Shown: piece after piece, positions 52,679 through 61,160 of the stretch
How positions within the stretch are numbered: position 1 is the stretch's first letter
Layout of the letters: the number at the start of each line of letters is the position of its first letter
Source of the DNA: JADHLI01 sp937988715
GTDB taxonomy: Bacteria > Pseudomonadota > Alphaproteobacteria > Puniceispirillales > Puniceispirillaceae
DNA length: 64,000 nt
Assembly (NCBI GenBank): GCA_937988715.1
Contig: CALKIF010000065.1
Span: forward strand, 1-64,000
Reading direction: 5' to 3'
Translations under genes and position numbers: made by a program
The notes under the pieces: model-generated
Told to the model about the DNA's origin: nothing
Seen by the model: the letters and a program-made list of their open reading frames with translations, nothing else
The model's database searches: none

Positions 52679-53461
52679 TCACATTTCCTGCTGCTGCGCG
52701 GCCAGACGGCGCACCGGCACTCCGGCAGCTTGCATGGCTGATTTTGCCTCATCAATGCTGAATTGTCCAAAATGAAACACTGACGCGGCCAAAACAGCAC
52801 TGGCATGACCTTGCAAAACCGCTTCTGCAAAATGTTCAGGCTTGCCAGCCCCGCCAGAGGCAATCACCGGAATAGAGACCGCATCACTGACCGCCCGGGT
52901 CAGCGGCAAATCAAAACCATCTTGTGTGCCATCACCGCGCATTGAGGTCAGCAGAATTTCGCCTGCACCCAATTTGGCCGCCTGTTCTGCCCACAGCACA
53001 GCATCAATGCCGGTTGGCTGACGCCCGCCATGCGTTGTCACCTCAAACATACCCGCCTCATTCAGACGTGCATCTATCGCCAGCACAACGCACTGGCTGC
53101 CAAACTTATCTGCTGCCCGGGCGATCAGTTCCGGATCCTTCACAGCTGCAGAATTCACCGACACTTTGTCAGCACCACAGAGCAGTAATTTGCGAAAATC
53201 GCTCACCTCGCGCACACCGCCGCCAACCGTCAGCGGCATGAAACATTGATCAGCTGTGCGGGCGATCACATCATAGATGGTATCCCGGCCTTCATGTGTG
53301 GCGGTGATATCCAGAAAACACAGCTCATCCGCCCCAGCCGCATCATACAGACGGGCCTGTTCAACCGGATCACCAGCGTCAACCAGATTGACAAAATTCA
53401 CCCCCTTAACAACGCGCCCGTCATGAACATCAAGGCAGGGGATAACACGCGCGCTCAGCAT
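52679..53461 (-). CDS. hisF: Imidazole glycerol phosphate synthase, cyclase subunit
   Basis: With HisH it turns PRFAR into IGP and AICAR. The 260-residue TIM barrel has RVIPCLDVHDGRVVKGVNF with the catalytic aspartate, ELCFLDITATHEGRDT, PLTVGGGVREVSDFRKLL, GADKVSVNSAAV and SMRGDGTQDGFDLPLTRAV. It overlaps hisA by 7 bases. Confidence 0.98.
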   Translation of the reverse strand: MLSARVIPCLDVHDGRVVKGVNFVNLVDAGDPVEQARLYDAAGADELCFLDITATHEGRDTIYDVIARTADQCFMPLTVGGGVREVSDFRKLLLCGADKVSVNSAAVKDPELIARAADKFGSQCVVLAIDARLNEAGMFEVTTHGGRQPTGIDAVLWAEQAAKLGAGEILLTSMRGDGTQDGFDLPLTRAVSDAVSIPVIASGGAGKPEHFAEAVLQGHASAVLAASVFHFGQFSIDEAKSAMQAAGVPVRRLAAQQQEM

Positions 53462-54189
53462 GGCTCACCTCTGGCAACAGCAAGAGCTTGTTTCAGATCA
53501 AGGCGCCCATCATATAAGGCGCGTCCGGTGATCACCCCTTCAAGACCTGTATGGGCCAAAGCCGCACAGGCAGAAATATCGTCGATCTGGCTCACCCCGC
53601 CTGAGGCAATGACAGGAATGGACACGTTGGATGCCAGCTCAGCCGTCGCTTCAGCATTGACACCTGTCAGCGCGCCATCTCGTGAGATATCTGTGAAAAT
53701 GACTGCCGCAACACCGCAATCTTCAAACCTGCGCACAAGATCGACAGCCTTAACCTTACTGGTTTCAAGCCAGCCTTCAGCAGCGATCATCCCTTCGCGC
53801 GCATCTGCACCAACCGCGATTTGGCCGGGAAAGGCTGTGGCTGCCTGTCTGACAAGGTCAGGGTTTTTCAGCGCCACTGTGCCCAGGATCACACGGCTGA
53901 GACCAACAGATAACCAGGTCTCAATATCCTTCATGGTCCTTATCCCGCCGCCAAGCTGGACCTTTGCGCCAGTTTTCAGAATCGCCTTTACAGCGTCACT
54001 GTTCCGGCTTTCGCCAGCAACCGCCCCGTCAAGATCAACAACATGTATCCAGCTGCACCCCGCATCCGCAAATTCCTGTGCCTGCCGACCAGGATCAGGC
54101 GCATATACGGTCAGCTTGTCAAAATCGCCATGCAACAGGCGCACAGCCTGGCCATCTTTCAGATCAATTGCAGGATAAAGTGTGATCAT
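53455..54189 (-). CDS. hisA: ProFAR isomerase (HisA)
   Basis: Amadori isomerase of histidine synthesis. The 244-residue TIM barrel begins LYPAIDLKDGQAVRLLHGDF and shows VDLDGAVAG, VQLGGGIRTMKDIE, TDISRDGALTGVN and VIASGGVSQIDDISACAAL. The frame is open 60 codons upstream, but ATG 54189 is the family start. A 34-base gap separates it from the GNAT gene upstream. Confidence 0.98.
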   Translation of the reverse strand: MITLYPAIDLKDGQAVRLLHGDFDKLTVYAPDPGRQAQEFADAGCSWIHVVDLDGAVAGESRNSDAVKAILKTGAKVQLGGGIRTMKDIETWLSVGLSRVILGTVALKNPDLVRQAATAFPGQIAVGADAREGMIAAEGWLETSKVKAVDLVRRFEDCGVAAVIFTDISRDGALTGVNAEATAELASNVSIPVIASGGVSQIDDISACAALAHTGLEGVITGRALYDGRLDLKQALAVARGEPC

Positions 54190-54223
54190 AAGACAAAGGT
54201 CTTTCTGTAGCAAAAAACAACGG

Positions 54224-54772
54224 TCACGGGCTTTGCAGCAGCTTGCTGAAATATAAGCCGGGGACAAATTCATCACCGACAAAGGCATAAAACGGGTTGG
54301 TGCCAAATTGTTGGTAACCACGGGCCCGGAACGCCCTGATGGCTCTGTCCTGGGTCGCGCGCACATCAAGATTCAAAATCTTGAACCCTTCAGACCGAGC
54401 GAAATCTTCGGCCTCTGCCACTAGCTTGCCTGCCAGACCATGACCACGGGCCCAGGGCGCCAGAAAAAATGTTTTTAACTGACAGGCCAGCGCCTGAGCT
54501 TCGTTATTGCGGGGCGGGCTGACAATTTGGCATGACCCGGCGATCACATGATCCAGCTTGCCCAGAAACAAGGTCACATCAGGGATCAGCAGAACCCCGC
54601 GCCAGTAATCTTCCAGAACTGTGCGCGGTGGCGGAGCCAGCCAGCCAAAACCGCCGCCCGCATCAATCGCTTCTTCGGTTGCATCGCTCAGCTCAGATAT
54701 ATCATAAGCATTCAGCTCTGTGACCATTTCAACGGTCACCAGCGGCTGTCTGTCTTGTGGGGTATCTGTCAT
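54224..54772 (-). CDS. GNAT-family N-acetyltransferase
   Basis: The 182-residue protein has a GNAT core in its C-terminal two-thirds: TLFLGKLDHVIAGSCQIV, LKTFFLAPWARGHGLAGKLVAEAEDFARSEG with the acetyl-CoA loop (R-G-H-G-L-A), and LNLDVRATQDRAIRAFRARGYQQFG. The substrate is unknown. It lies within the histidine run between hisH and hisA on the same strand with short gaps, so it is likely cotranscribed. The name cannot be refined by sequence. Confidence 0.85.
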   Translation of the reverse strand: MTDTPQDRQPLVTVEMVTELNAYDISELSDATEEAIDAGGGFGWLAPPPRTVLEDYWRGVLLIPDVTLFLGKLDHVIAGSCQIVSPPRNNEAQALACQLKTFFLAPWARGHGLAGKLVAEAEDFARSEGFKILNLDVRATQDRAIRAFRARGYQQFGTNPFYAFVGDEFVPGLYFSKLLQSP

Positions 54773-54809
54773 CTGCAGCTATCCTCTTTTTCTCATCTCT
54801 GGGCCAAGG

Positions 54810-55472
54810 CTAGGGACGCCACCGCAAAAATCCAGTCAGAAACGCTTGTCCGGCCTGCTGGCTCTTTTCGGGGTGAAATTGTGTGGCCAAAACATTATCA
54901 CGGCCGATCACAGCTGGTATGTCCACCCCGTAAGATGCGCTGGCCAGACAGTCAGATGGCTGGGCCAGCTGAAACATAAAGCTGTGCACAAAATAAACCT
55001 GAGTCCGGGCAGGCAGTTCTGCCAGCACAGCATGTTCAGGTTGATGCAGCTGCAGGTGATTCCAGCCCATATGCGGTATTTTCAGCTGCGGTGCCTCGCT
55101 CAGGCTGACCAGATCAGCCAGATGTCTGACCTGGCCTGGAATCCAGCCCAGCCCGGCAATTGTCTGCCCCCCTTCACTGCCTGTATCGGCCAGAAGCTGC
55201 ATGCCCACACAAATACCCAAAAACGGCCGCGCCTTTTCTTTCACCAGCTCAGTTAAGGTGTCAATCATGCCGTCAACACCAGACAGGCCCGCAAAGCAAT
55301 CAGCAAAATGTCCGACCCCGGGCAGAATGATCCGATCACACGCAGCCAGTTCCTCAGCCGTGGTTACCCGCAGAATGTCATCATCAGGACAGGTTGCTGA
55401 GGCAGCATGGCGGACCGCGTTATGGACCGAATGCAGATTTCCTGATCCGTAATCTATAATACCGATATTCAT
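54810..55472 (-). CDS. hisH: Imidazole glycerol phosphate synthase, glutamine amidotransferase subunit
   Basis: Supplies ammonia to HisF. The 220-residue class I amidotransferase has IGIIDYGSGNLHSVHNAV, ILPGVGHFADCFAGL, the catalytic cysteine in PFLGICVGMQLLADTGSEGG (about residue 86), and the His-Glu pair near QFHPEKSQQAG. Intact. hisB lies 12 bases upstream. Confidence 0.97.
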   Translation of the reverse strand: MNIGIIDYGSGNLHSVHNAVRHAASATCPDDDILRVTTAEELAACDRIILPGVGHFADCFAGLSGVDGMIDTLTELVKEKARPFLGICVGMQLLADTGSEGGQTIAGLGWIPGQVRHLADLVSLSEAPQLKIPHMGWNHLQLHQPEHAVLAELPARTQVYFVHSFMFQLAQPSDCLASASYGVDIPAVIGRDNVLATQFHPEKSQQAGQAFLTGFLRWRP

Positions 55473-55484
55473 GTGACGCCTATT

Positions 55485-56087
55485 TCAGAGGGAGCCGCCC
55501 AGCACGCCTTTGGTTGACGGTATGCGCCCGTCACCTCTTGGATCAATCTCACTGGCCTGACGCAGGGCCCGGGCTAAAGCCTTGAAACAGCTTTCAACAA
55601 TGTGATGTGTGTTCACGCCATATTCATTTTTCACATGCAAGGTCAGGCGCGCGCTCATGGCGAACGCCTGAAACCATTCCCGGAATAATTCAGTTTCCAT
55701 ACTGCCCAGCTTTTCGGCTGGCAGATCAACCTGCCAGACCAGGAACGGACGGCCCGAAATATCCAAAGCAACTCGGCTGAGGCATTCATCCATCGGCACA
55801 TAGCTGCTGGCATAGCGGTGGATGCCTGCCCGCTCGCCAAGTGCCTTGTTCAACGCTTCACCAATCGCCCATCCGGTATCTTCGGTGGTGTGATGATCAT
55901 CAATATGCAGATCCCCTTTGGCGTTCAGCGTGATATCCATCAGGCTGTGCCGGGCAAGCTGTTCCAGCATATGGTCCAGAAACCCGATGCCGGTATTGAT
56001 ATCTGCCTGTCCTATACCGTCAACGGTAAGGGATACAGATATCTCAGTCTCATTGGTTTTTCTGTCTATTTGTGCGCTACGTGACAT
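55485..56087 (-). CDS. hisB: Imidazoleglycerol-phosphate dehydratase
   Basis: Dehydrates IGP to imidazole acetol phosphate. The 200-residue monofunctional enzyme has the two manganese motifs DIHIDDHHTTEDTG-like LHIDDHHTTEDTGWAIGEAL and the later VNTHHIVESCFKALARAL, plus GIGFLDHMLEQLARHS. The phosphatase domain of enteric HisB is absent, as usual here. It heads the histidine run behind an 89-base gap after the xre gene. Confidence 0.97.
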   Translation of the reverse strand: MSRSAQIDRKTNETEISVSLTVDGIGQADINTGIGFLDHMLEQLARHSLMDITLNAKGDLHIDDHHTTEDTGWAIGEALNKALGERAGIHRYASSYVPMDECLSRVALDISGRPFLVWQVDLPAEKLGSMETELFREWFQAFAMSARLTLHVKNEYGVNTHHIVESCFKALARALRQASEIDPRGDGRIPSTKGVLGGSL

Positions 56088-56176
56088 AACAAGCAGCCTT
56101 ATTTCTGTATTTGTTGAACCAACTTGTGTTTATGATGCGGTGATACCAGTTTTCCGGCAAAAATACCAGATAGCGT

Positions 56177-56584
56177 TCAGACTTCCTCATCTGTGTCTGG
56201 CGGGCTGAAGACAGCCGGGGCAACACTGCCTAATTGTTTGTGCAGCAGTTCGGTCAGGGCAGCACATTCATCTGCAGACAGACGATCTATATTCTGGGCC
56301 AGAAGATTCGCCAGAAATGTGGCTTCTGCGGTCAGGCCGCTGGTTTTAACTGTTGGTTTGGGATGCGACATCTGGGCCAGATGTTTGAGCTGTTCTGCAT
56401 CATCCCAGATCAGACCAAACCAGACACAGATCTGGTCAACAAAGGCTGGTGAGGGCTTGCCCCTCTGGCCATGTTCAAGAGCTGAAATATAAGCAGGCGA
56501 TACCCCTAAAAACCGGGCCTGCTGCTGAAGCGTGACATTTTTTTCCCGGCGCAACTGCCTCAGCCGTAAACCAAACGGGGTCAT
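56177..56584 (-). CDS. XRE-family helix-turn-helix regulator
   Basis: The 135-residue protein has an N-terminal Cro/CI helix-turn-helix (LRQLRREKNVTLQQQARFLG then SPAYISALEHGQRGKPSPAF, about residues 8-50). A roughly 70-residue helical C-terminal part follows, with LLAQNIDRLSADECAALTELL. Its target is unknown. It overlaps smr by ATGA, and this smr-xre coupling recurs in alphaproteobacteria, so it is likely part of the timA-smr transcript rather than a recent insertion. Confidence 0.88.
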   Translation of the reverse strand: MTPFGLRLRQLRREKNVTLQQQARFLGVSPAYISALEHGQRGKPSPAFVDQICVWFGLIWDDAEQLKHLAQMSHPKPTVKTSGLTAEATFLANLLAQNIDRLSADECAALTELLHKQLGSVAPAVFSPPDTDEEV

Positions 56585-57204
56585 CTGTTGTCACCGCGCT
56601 GGCGTTTCAGACGGATATACAAAGCCCCGGCACCGCCATCTTGAGGTTGAGCCTGTGATATGGCGTTGATATATCCCGCCAGGGGTGCATCTTTCAGCCA
56701 TAACGGCACCTCGTGCCGCAACACCCCCTGACCATCCCGCCCTTTACCGGTGATCACCAGAACATGACGCAAATTCTGCTGTACCGCGCGGCTGATAAAG
56801 GCAATCAGCTGTCTATGCGCCTGCTCTTTTGATAGGCCATGTAAATCCAGCCTGTCTTCCAGGGCCATCTGGCCACGCTGCAGGCGGCGTGCATTTGATC
56901 TGTCAATGCCTGATCGCTCGCCAAGTCTGAGGTCAGCCGGGCGCGGGGCAGGTGGTTTTGCTGGCGGCGCTTTGGGTGTTTGTTTCGCGACAGGTTTTTT
57001 TGCCGCTTTTTCAGCGGTGGCGGCAGGATCAGCCACCGTTCTGGCCTCTTCTTTCAGAAACACAGTATTGCGGCGCGAGGGCAGTTCAGTCACGCTTTTG
57101 GTCACCTGTTCCCACAGCGCGGTATCATCAGCAGGCGGCTGGCCCGGTTTTGACGGCGGGCGGCGTGACGGGCTGTCTTTACGGTAACGTCCCATGGCGC
57201 GCAT
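56581..57204 (-). CDS. Smr-domain protein
   Basis: The 207-residue protein has a basic, proline/alanine-rich N-terminal half. Its C-terminal Smr domain (about 110-200) has LEDRLDLHGLSKEQAHRQL and VLVITGKGRDGQGVLRHEVPLWL; the LDLHG and TGKG motifs mark the stand-alone Smr nuclease-like fold. Substrate unknown. Start may be ATG 57204 or 57195. In most alphaproteobacteria mltA lies between timA and smr; here only 46 bases separate the two genes. Confidence 0.9.
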   Translation of the reverse strand: MRAMGRYRKDSPSRRPPSKPGQPPADDTALWEQVTKSVTELPSRRNTVFLKEEARTVADPAATAEKAAKKPVAKQTPKAPPAKPPAPRPADLRLGERSGIDRSNARRLQRGQMALEDRLDLHGLSKEQAHRQLIAFISRAVQQNLRHVLVITGKGRDGQGVLRHEVPLWLKDAPLAGYINAISQAQPQDGGAGALYIRLKRQRGDNR

Positions 57205-57250
57205 CTATCAGTGCAAATCTGCGGGCTACTTCCCTTATCCTGCAGATTTA

Positions 57251-57904
57251 TCAGCTGTCATCCTCAGTTTGTGTTTCCACCAGCTTCCAGTTCGGGTCAT
57301 TCAGCTGCGTATCACGCTCAAATATCCAGATATCTGTGATTGTGGCCTGTTCTTCTGACTCATCTTCAATAACCTGGCCATCTTTGTCTTTGACGACCCG
57401 GCTTTGCTGGCTGACAAATTTAACCGTAACAGAAGCAATGAAATCTTTCACCGTGGCATCGATCAGCTGTACATCATCAATTGCATGAACTGTGATCGCC
57501 AACTGGTCACCCTCTTTATTGCGGGTATGCACACTACTGGCAAATTCCTCATACAACTCAAACGCCAATAAACGGCGCAAAGTTGCCAGATCCCCATCTG
57601 CAAAGGCCTGAAGGATAAAGCTGAAGGCACTGGCCGCGCCTTGCATGAACTCATCATCTTTGAAACTGGAATCAGCACGTCTGACCGCTTCCAGACCCTC
57701 GCCATTGGCAAGCGGGTTGTTTGCCCGTAACGGGACAATTTTCTTTGGCGCAGAATTATCATTTTCGGTCTGTACCGTAGAATCAAAAGCGGACTGTTCC
57801 GGCCGTTTCTGTTCAAACCCGTCCCGGTTGCCCAGAATAGAGCGCAGGCGGAAAATGAGAAATAATGCGATCGCTGCAAAAATGAGTATGTCAATGAAAG
57901 GCAT
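57251..57904 (-). CDS. Tim44-like (TimA) membrane-associated protein
   Basis: The 217-residue protein has one N-terminal membrane anchor (IDILIFAAIALFLIFRLRSILG, about 4-25). A polar linker and a C-terminal Tim44-like domain (about 70-210) follow, with AFSFILQAFADGDLATLRRLL, HAIDDVQLIDATVKDFIASVTVKFVSQQ and a final WIFERDTQLNDPNWKLVET. This is the bacterial homologue of the mitochondrial import component Tim44. The bacterial role is unresolved. It is divergent from fxsA across 156 bases. Confidence 0.88.
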   Translation of the reverse strand: MPFIDILIFAAIALFLIFRLRSILGNRDGFEQKRPEQSAFDSTVQTENDNSAPKKIVPLRANNPLANGEGLEAVRRADSSFKDDEFMQGAASAFSFILQAFADGDLATLRRLLAFELYEEFASSVHTRNKEGDQLAITVHAIDDVQLIDATVKDFIASVTVKFVSQQSRVVKDKDGQVIEDESEEQATITDIWIFERDTQLNDPNWKLVETQTEDDS

Positions 57905-58060
57905 GGTTCACTTCACACTTATGTAAAAAGGGTTAGTCTGTCTGGTCTTATAAGAAAAGATACAGACGCTGATTTGCATCTGGACAATCCGTTCCTATAT
58001 GTACCAGATACCTAGTAGACATAATCACAACTAGGCCAAGTTACAAGCAAAGGACCGAAA

Positions 58061-58600
58061 ATGCCTCTTCTCCTGCTCATTTTTTTTGGGCTTTATGGCT
58101 GGATCGAATTCGAAGCCTTCATTTTGGTTGGCAATATGGTCGGCGGGCTGGTCACCTTTTTGGGCATTTTCATCACAGCTTTCATTGGCATGGCTCTGAT
58201 GAAACAGCAGGGTGCTTCAATTCTGCGGCGTTGGCAGGCGAATCTGAGCCGGGGTGAGGTCAGCACATCTGCTTTGGCCAGCGGCGTCTCTCTTATTTTG
58301 GGGGCGGTGTTAATGCTGTTGCCAGGTTATGTGACTGATCTGGCCGGTCTGCTCTGTTTCACACCTGGTCTGCGCAGCTTAATCGGCCAGTTGATCCTCA
58401 GCCGCCTGAGCACAACTGTGTTATCATCAGGATTTGCCAGCCGGTTCACATCTTCATCAGCTGGGCCCGCCGGCTTTTCTGATTTTGACACTGACGAAGA
58501 CCACCACCGTGCCCAGCCTTTTTCCCGGCCAACACACCCTTCCCTGGACGGTGAGGTCATTGAAGGCCAGTACGAGTCAAAAGACACAACCCAAAAATAG
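58061..58600 (+). CDS. FxsA-family membrane protein
   Basis: The 179-residue protein has three to four membrane segments (about 1-20, 25-50, 75-100: LLLIFFGLYGWIEFEAFI, VTFLGIFITAFIGMALM, LASGVSLILGAVLMLLPGYVTDLAGLL). A soluble acidic tail of about 65 residues ends EVIEGQYESKDT. The LPGYVTDLAGL segment marks FxsA. Function is unclear, with reported suppression of phage F exclusion in E. coli. It neighbours timA and secB as in other alphaproteobacteria. Confidence 0.9.
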   Translation: MPLLLLIFFGLYGWIEFEAFILVGNMVGGLVTFLGIFITAFIGMALMKQQGASILRRWQANLSRGEVSTSALASGVSLILGAVLMLLPGYVTDLAGLLCFTPGLRSLIGQLILSRLSTTVLSSGFASRFTSSSAGPAGFSDFDTDEDHHRAQPFSRPTHPSLDGEVIEGQYESKDTTQK

Positions 58601-58707
58601 AGCTATACCGCCGGGAATAGCTTGAGAGATGAGATCAGGGCTGTTACAGATGAAATCACCAGCCGCCCGTAACCTATCATACCGGCCAACACAGCAGGAC
58701 CAGACCC

Positions 58708-59202
58708 ATGGCAGAACAAGCACAATCATCTGAACAGCACCCACAGCACATCAATATTCATGCCCAATATGTGAAGGATTTGTCTTTCGAAAGCCCGTCT
58801 TCACCAGACTGCTTTGTACAGCAGCTCGGTCAGCCTGATGTGCAAATCGGGGTGAATGTCACAGCCCAGCGCGTAAATGAAACTCTGTTTGAGGTCGAGC
58901 TGAAATTAATGGCGACAGCAAAAGTAGAGGAAAAGACCATATTTGTGGCTGAACTGTCGTATGGCGGCCTGATTTCGGCAACAGGAATAGAAGAAAAAAA
59001 TCTGCAGCCGCTGATGATGATTGAAGGCCCGCGGATGTTATTTCCGTTCGCCCGGGCGATTATGTCAGATGTGACACGTGATGGCGGTTTCCTGCCTTTG
59101 AATTTGAATCCTATTGATTTCGTCGCTTTATATAAAAACAATTTGACCAAAGCAGAGCCATCTGGCGAAGCAGAGCCGTCTGAAAACACGACCGTCAATT
59201 AA
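58708..59202 (+). CDS. secB: Protein-export chaperone SecB
   Basis: Holds precursors unfolded and hands them to SecA. The 164-residue protein has NIHAQYVKDLSFESPSSP, the VNVTAQRVNETLFEVELKLMATAKV strand region and YPF-equivalent LFPFARAIMSDVTRDGGFLPLNLNPIDF near the C-terminus. Full length with a Glu-rich tail. It converges with dnaQ with only 5 bases between stops; the secB-dnaQ convergence is conserved. Confidence 0.96.
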   Translation: MAEQAQSSEQHPQHINIHAQYVKDLSFESPSSPDCFVQQLGQPDVQIGVNVTAQRVNETLFEVELKLMATAKVEEKTIFVAELSYGGLISATGIEEKNLQPLMMIEGPRMLFPFARAIMSDVTRDGGFLPLNLNPIDFVALYKNNLTKAEPSGEAEPSENTTVN

Positions 59203-59207
59203 TCTTC

Positions 59208-59915
59208 TCAGCGGAGCCAGATAGGGTTGTCCATACGTTCAATCAAGGTTTGATGATCCGCTGCTTCTTGTTCAGGAAGCGTGAATGAACGGGCCGGGCG
59301 AACAGGCTTATTGGTCAATATAAATCCTGATAAGTCTGTATCTTCAGGTGAGGCGGTTTCTGGTGCGTGTTGGCCGGTATCCTCATCAAGCTGCAGGCCA
59401 GGCTGGCGGCCCCCTTGCAGTTCCACATAAACAGCCGCCAGCAAATCAGCATCTATCAGCGCGCCATGCAAATCACGATGCGAGTTATCCACACCGAACC
59501 GGCGGCACAACGCATCCAGGCTGGCCTGCGCGCCAGGATATTTTTGACGAGCCAGCGGCAATGTATCCACAACACGGTCCATAGATAGAGGCGGATGACC
59601 ACACCGGCTGAGCTCTGCGTTCAGAAAGCCAATATCAAACGGCGCGTTATGGATCACCAACAGATCATCACCAATAAAATTGGTAAAGTCAGACAATATA
59701 TCTGCAAAGACCGGCTTATCTGCCAGAAATTCAGATGACAGACCATGAATTTCCTGTGCGCCAGCGTCAATCTCGCGTTCAGGGTTGATATATACATGCA
59801 AAGACTGGCCGGTCAGCGACAGATTAACCATCTCAACCGCGCCAATCTCAATAATGCGGTGACCGTCTTTGGCAGACAGGCCGGTGGTTTCGGTATCTAA
59901 TACAATATGACGCAT
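59208..59915 (-). CDS. dnaQ: DNA polymerase III epsilon subunit
   Basis: 3'-to-5' proofreading exonuclease of the replicase. The 235-residue DEDDh protein has IVLDTETTGLSAKDGHRIIEIGAVE (Asp-Glu motif), the VIHNAPFDIGFLNAELSR block, and HRDLHGALIDADLLAAVY with the catalytic His and Asp. A short C-terminal tail for alpha-subunit binding follows. coaE begins 20 bases upstream. Confidence 0.96.
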   Translation of the reverse strand: MRHIVLDTETTGLSAKDGHRIIEIGAVEMVNLSLTGQSLHVYINPEREIDAGAQEIHGLSSEFLADKPVFADILSDFTNFIGDDLLVIHNAPFDIGFLNAELSRCGHPPLSMDRVVDTLPLARQKYPGAQASLDALCRRFGVDNSHRDLHGALIDADLLAAVYVELQGGRQPGLQLDEDTGQHAPETASPEDTDLSGFILTNKPVRPARSFTLPEQEAADHQTLIERMDNPIWLR

Positions 59916-59935
59916 GATGTGCCTTCACGCCCTGT

Positions 59936-60532
59936 TCACAGCAGTTTGGCTGATTTCAGCCATTTTCTTAATCGTCTGTTGGTTTCCGCCCGCCCCAGTG
60001 AAGATGGCAGCGCCAGATCAGACATCTGTTTTTTATCTGGCTGCGGATATTGCGCCTGCACAATAGCATGAAGTTTTTCCGGCGTCATGCCGTCTCGGCG
60101 CAGGGCCCGCTGACGCTGAATGAACGCAGGAGACCAGATCGTAATGACAAAATCACAAGCCTGATCGCCGCCTGTTTCAAACAACAGCGGCACATCAAGA
60201 AACACAGCTGATTTCCGGTGTCGGCGGGCCTGTTTTATAAACTGGTCTTTGTGCTGACGGACAAGCGGGTGAAGGATTGCTTCAAGAGCTGCTTTTTTCT
60301 CTGGATTTGTGAACACCAGATTACCCAGCCTGTTACGGTTGATGCCTGTTGCCTGATCGCCGATATCCGCACCAAAGCAAGCCGTAATCGCCGCCACCGC
60401 CGCCCCGTTCGGGCCCATTAACCGGTGCACGGTCGCATCCGCATCATGAACCGAAAACCGCATCTGACGCAGCATCATCGCGACAGTTGATTTGCCTGTC
60501 GCAATTGACCCTGTCAGACCGATAATCAGCAT
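59936..60532 (-). CDS. coaE: Dephospho-CoA kinase
   Basis: Last step in CoA synthesis. The 198-residue P-loop kinase has IGLTGSIATGKSTVAMML at the start, HDADATVHRLM, and VFLDVPLLFETGGDQACDFVI. Full length. maf ends one base away at 60534, so the two are cotranscribed. In many relatives aroE lies between maf and coaE; here it is absent. Confidence 0.96.
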   Translation of the reverse strand: MLIIGLTGSIATGKSTVAMMLRQMRFSVHDADATVHRLMGPNGAAVAAITACFGADIGDQATGINRNRLGNLVFTNPEKKAALEAILHPLVRQHKDQFIKQARRHRKSAVFLDVPLLFETGGDQACDFVITIWSPAFIQRQRALRRDGMTPEKLHAIVQAQYPQPDKKQMSDLALPSSLGRAETNRRLRKWLKSAKLL

Positions 60533-60533
60533 A

Positions 60534-61160
60534 TCACCCGCCCTTTTGACTGGCCGTCAGGCCATGTTCACGAAGCTGGGCCAGAAGCGGCAATAAAGGC
60601 AGGCCCAGTATATCATATCCTGTCCCAGACATATCTGTGAACAGGTGTGCTCCTCCGGATTCAATCTGATACGCCCCGGGTGTGGACAGACAAGCTTCTG
60701 GAAAGCTGGTGATATAGGCGTCAATATCGGCCTCTGATAGCGGGCGCATGGTCAGGGTGGCGGTTGACAGATGATGCCAGATCCGTTTGCCCTCACGGAA
60801 CAGGACACAAGCTGTTTTCAGCTGATGCGCCCGGCCCTGTAACAGGCGCAGATGTGATTTTGCCTCATCAAGCGTGCGCGGCTTGCTGAACAGGCGGTCT
60901 TCGCAGACCAGGATCTGATCACAGCCCAGGACATATCCAGACTGGTTTTGGCTGACCGCCTCTGCTTTCAGCTCAGCCAAAAGAACGACAAGCTCATCAT
61001 GAGAAAAGCCCTCCTGAAGGGCGGCCTGTTTGATCGCGTCTTCATCAACAGATGCCGGCGCAATATCAAATGCGATCTGCGCCGCCTCCAGAAGAGCGGC
61101 TCTTATCGGGCTGGCAGAGGCCAGTATCAGAGGCTGTCCGGACAGCGACCAGATGGTCAT
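60534..61160 (-). CDS. maf: Maf-family nucleoside triphosphate pyrophosphatase
   Basis: Removes modified or non-canonical nucleotides such as dTTP/UTP analogues. The 208-residue protein has LILASASPIRAALLEAA, the SVDEDAIK block, GYVLGCDQILVCEDRLF and the Maf signature SFPEACLSTPGAYQIESGG. It overlaps PSRP by ATGA. Whether it is YhdE-like or YceF-like is not settled by sequence alone. Confidence 0.94.
   Translation of the reverse strand: MTIWSLSGQPLILASASPIRAALLEAAQIAFDIAPASVDEDAIKQAALQEGFSHDELVVLLAELKAEAVSQNQSGYVLGCDQILVCEDRLFSKPRTLDEAKSHLRLLQGRAHQLKTACVLFREGKRIWHHLSTATLTMRPLSEADIDAYITSFPEACLSTPGAYQIESGGAHLFTDMSGTGYDILGLPLLPLLAQLREHGLTASQKGG

Noticed and set aside
51900..52775. 291-codon plus-strand open frame
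   Set aside because: Antisense to the HIT gene, hisE and hisF, all with clear motifs.
53246..54178. 310-codon plus-strand open frame
   Set aside because: Antisense to hisA and hisF; low-complexity composition and no recognisable domain.
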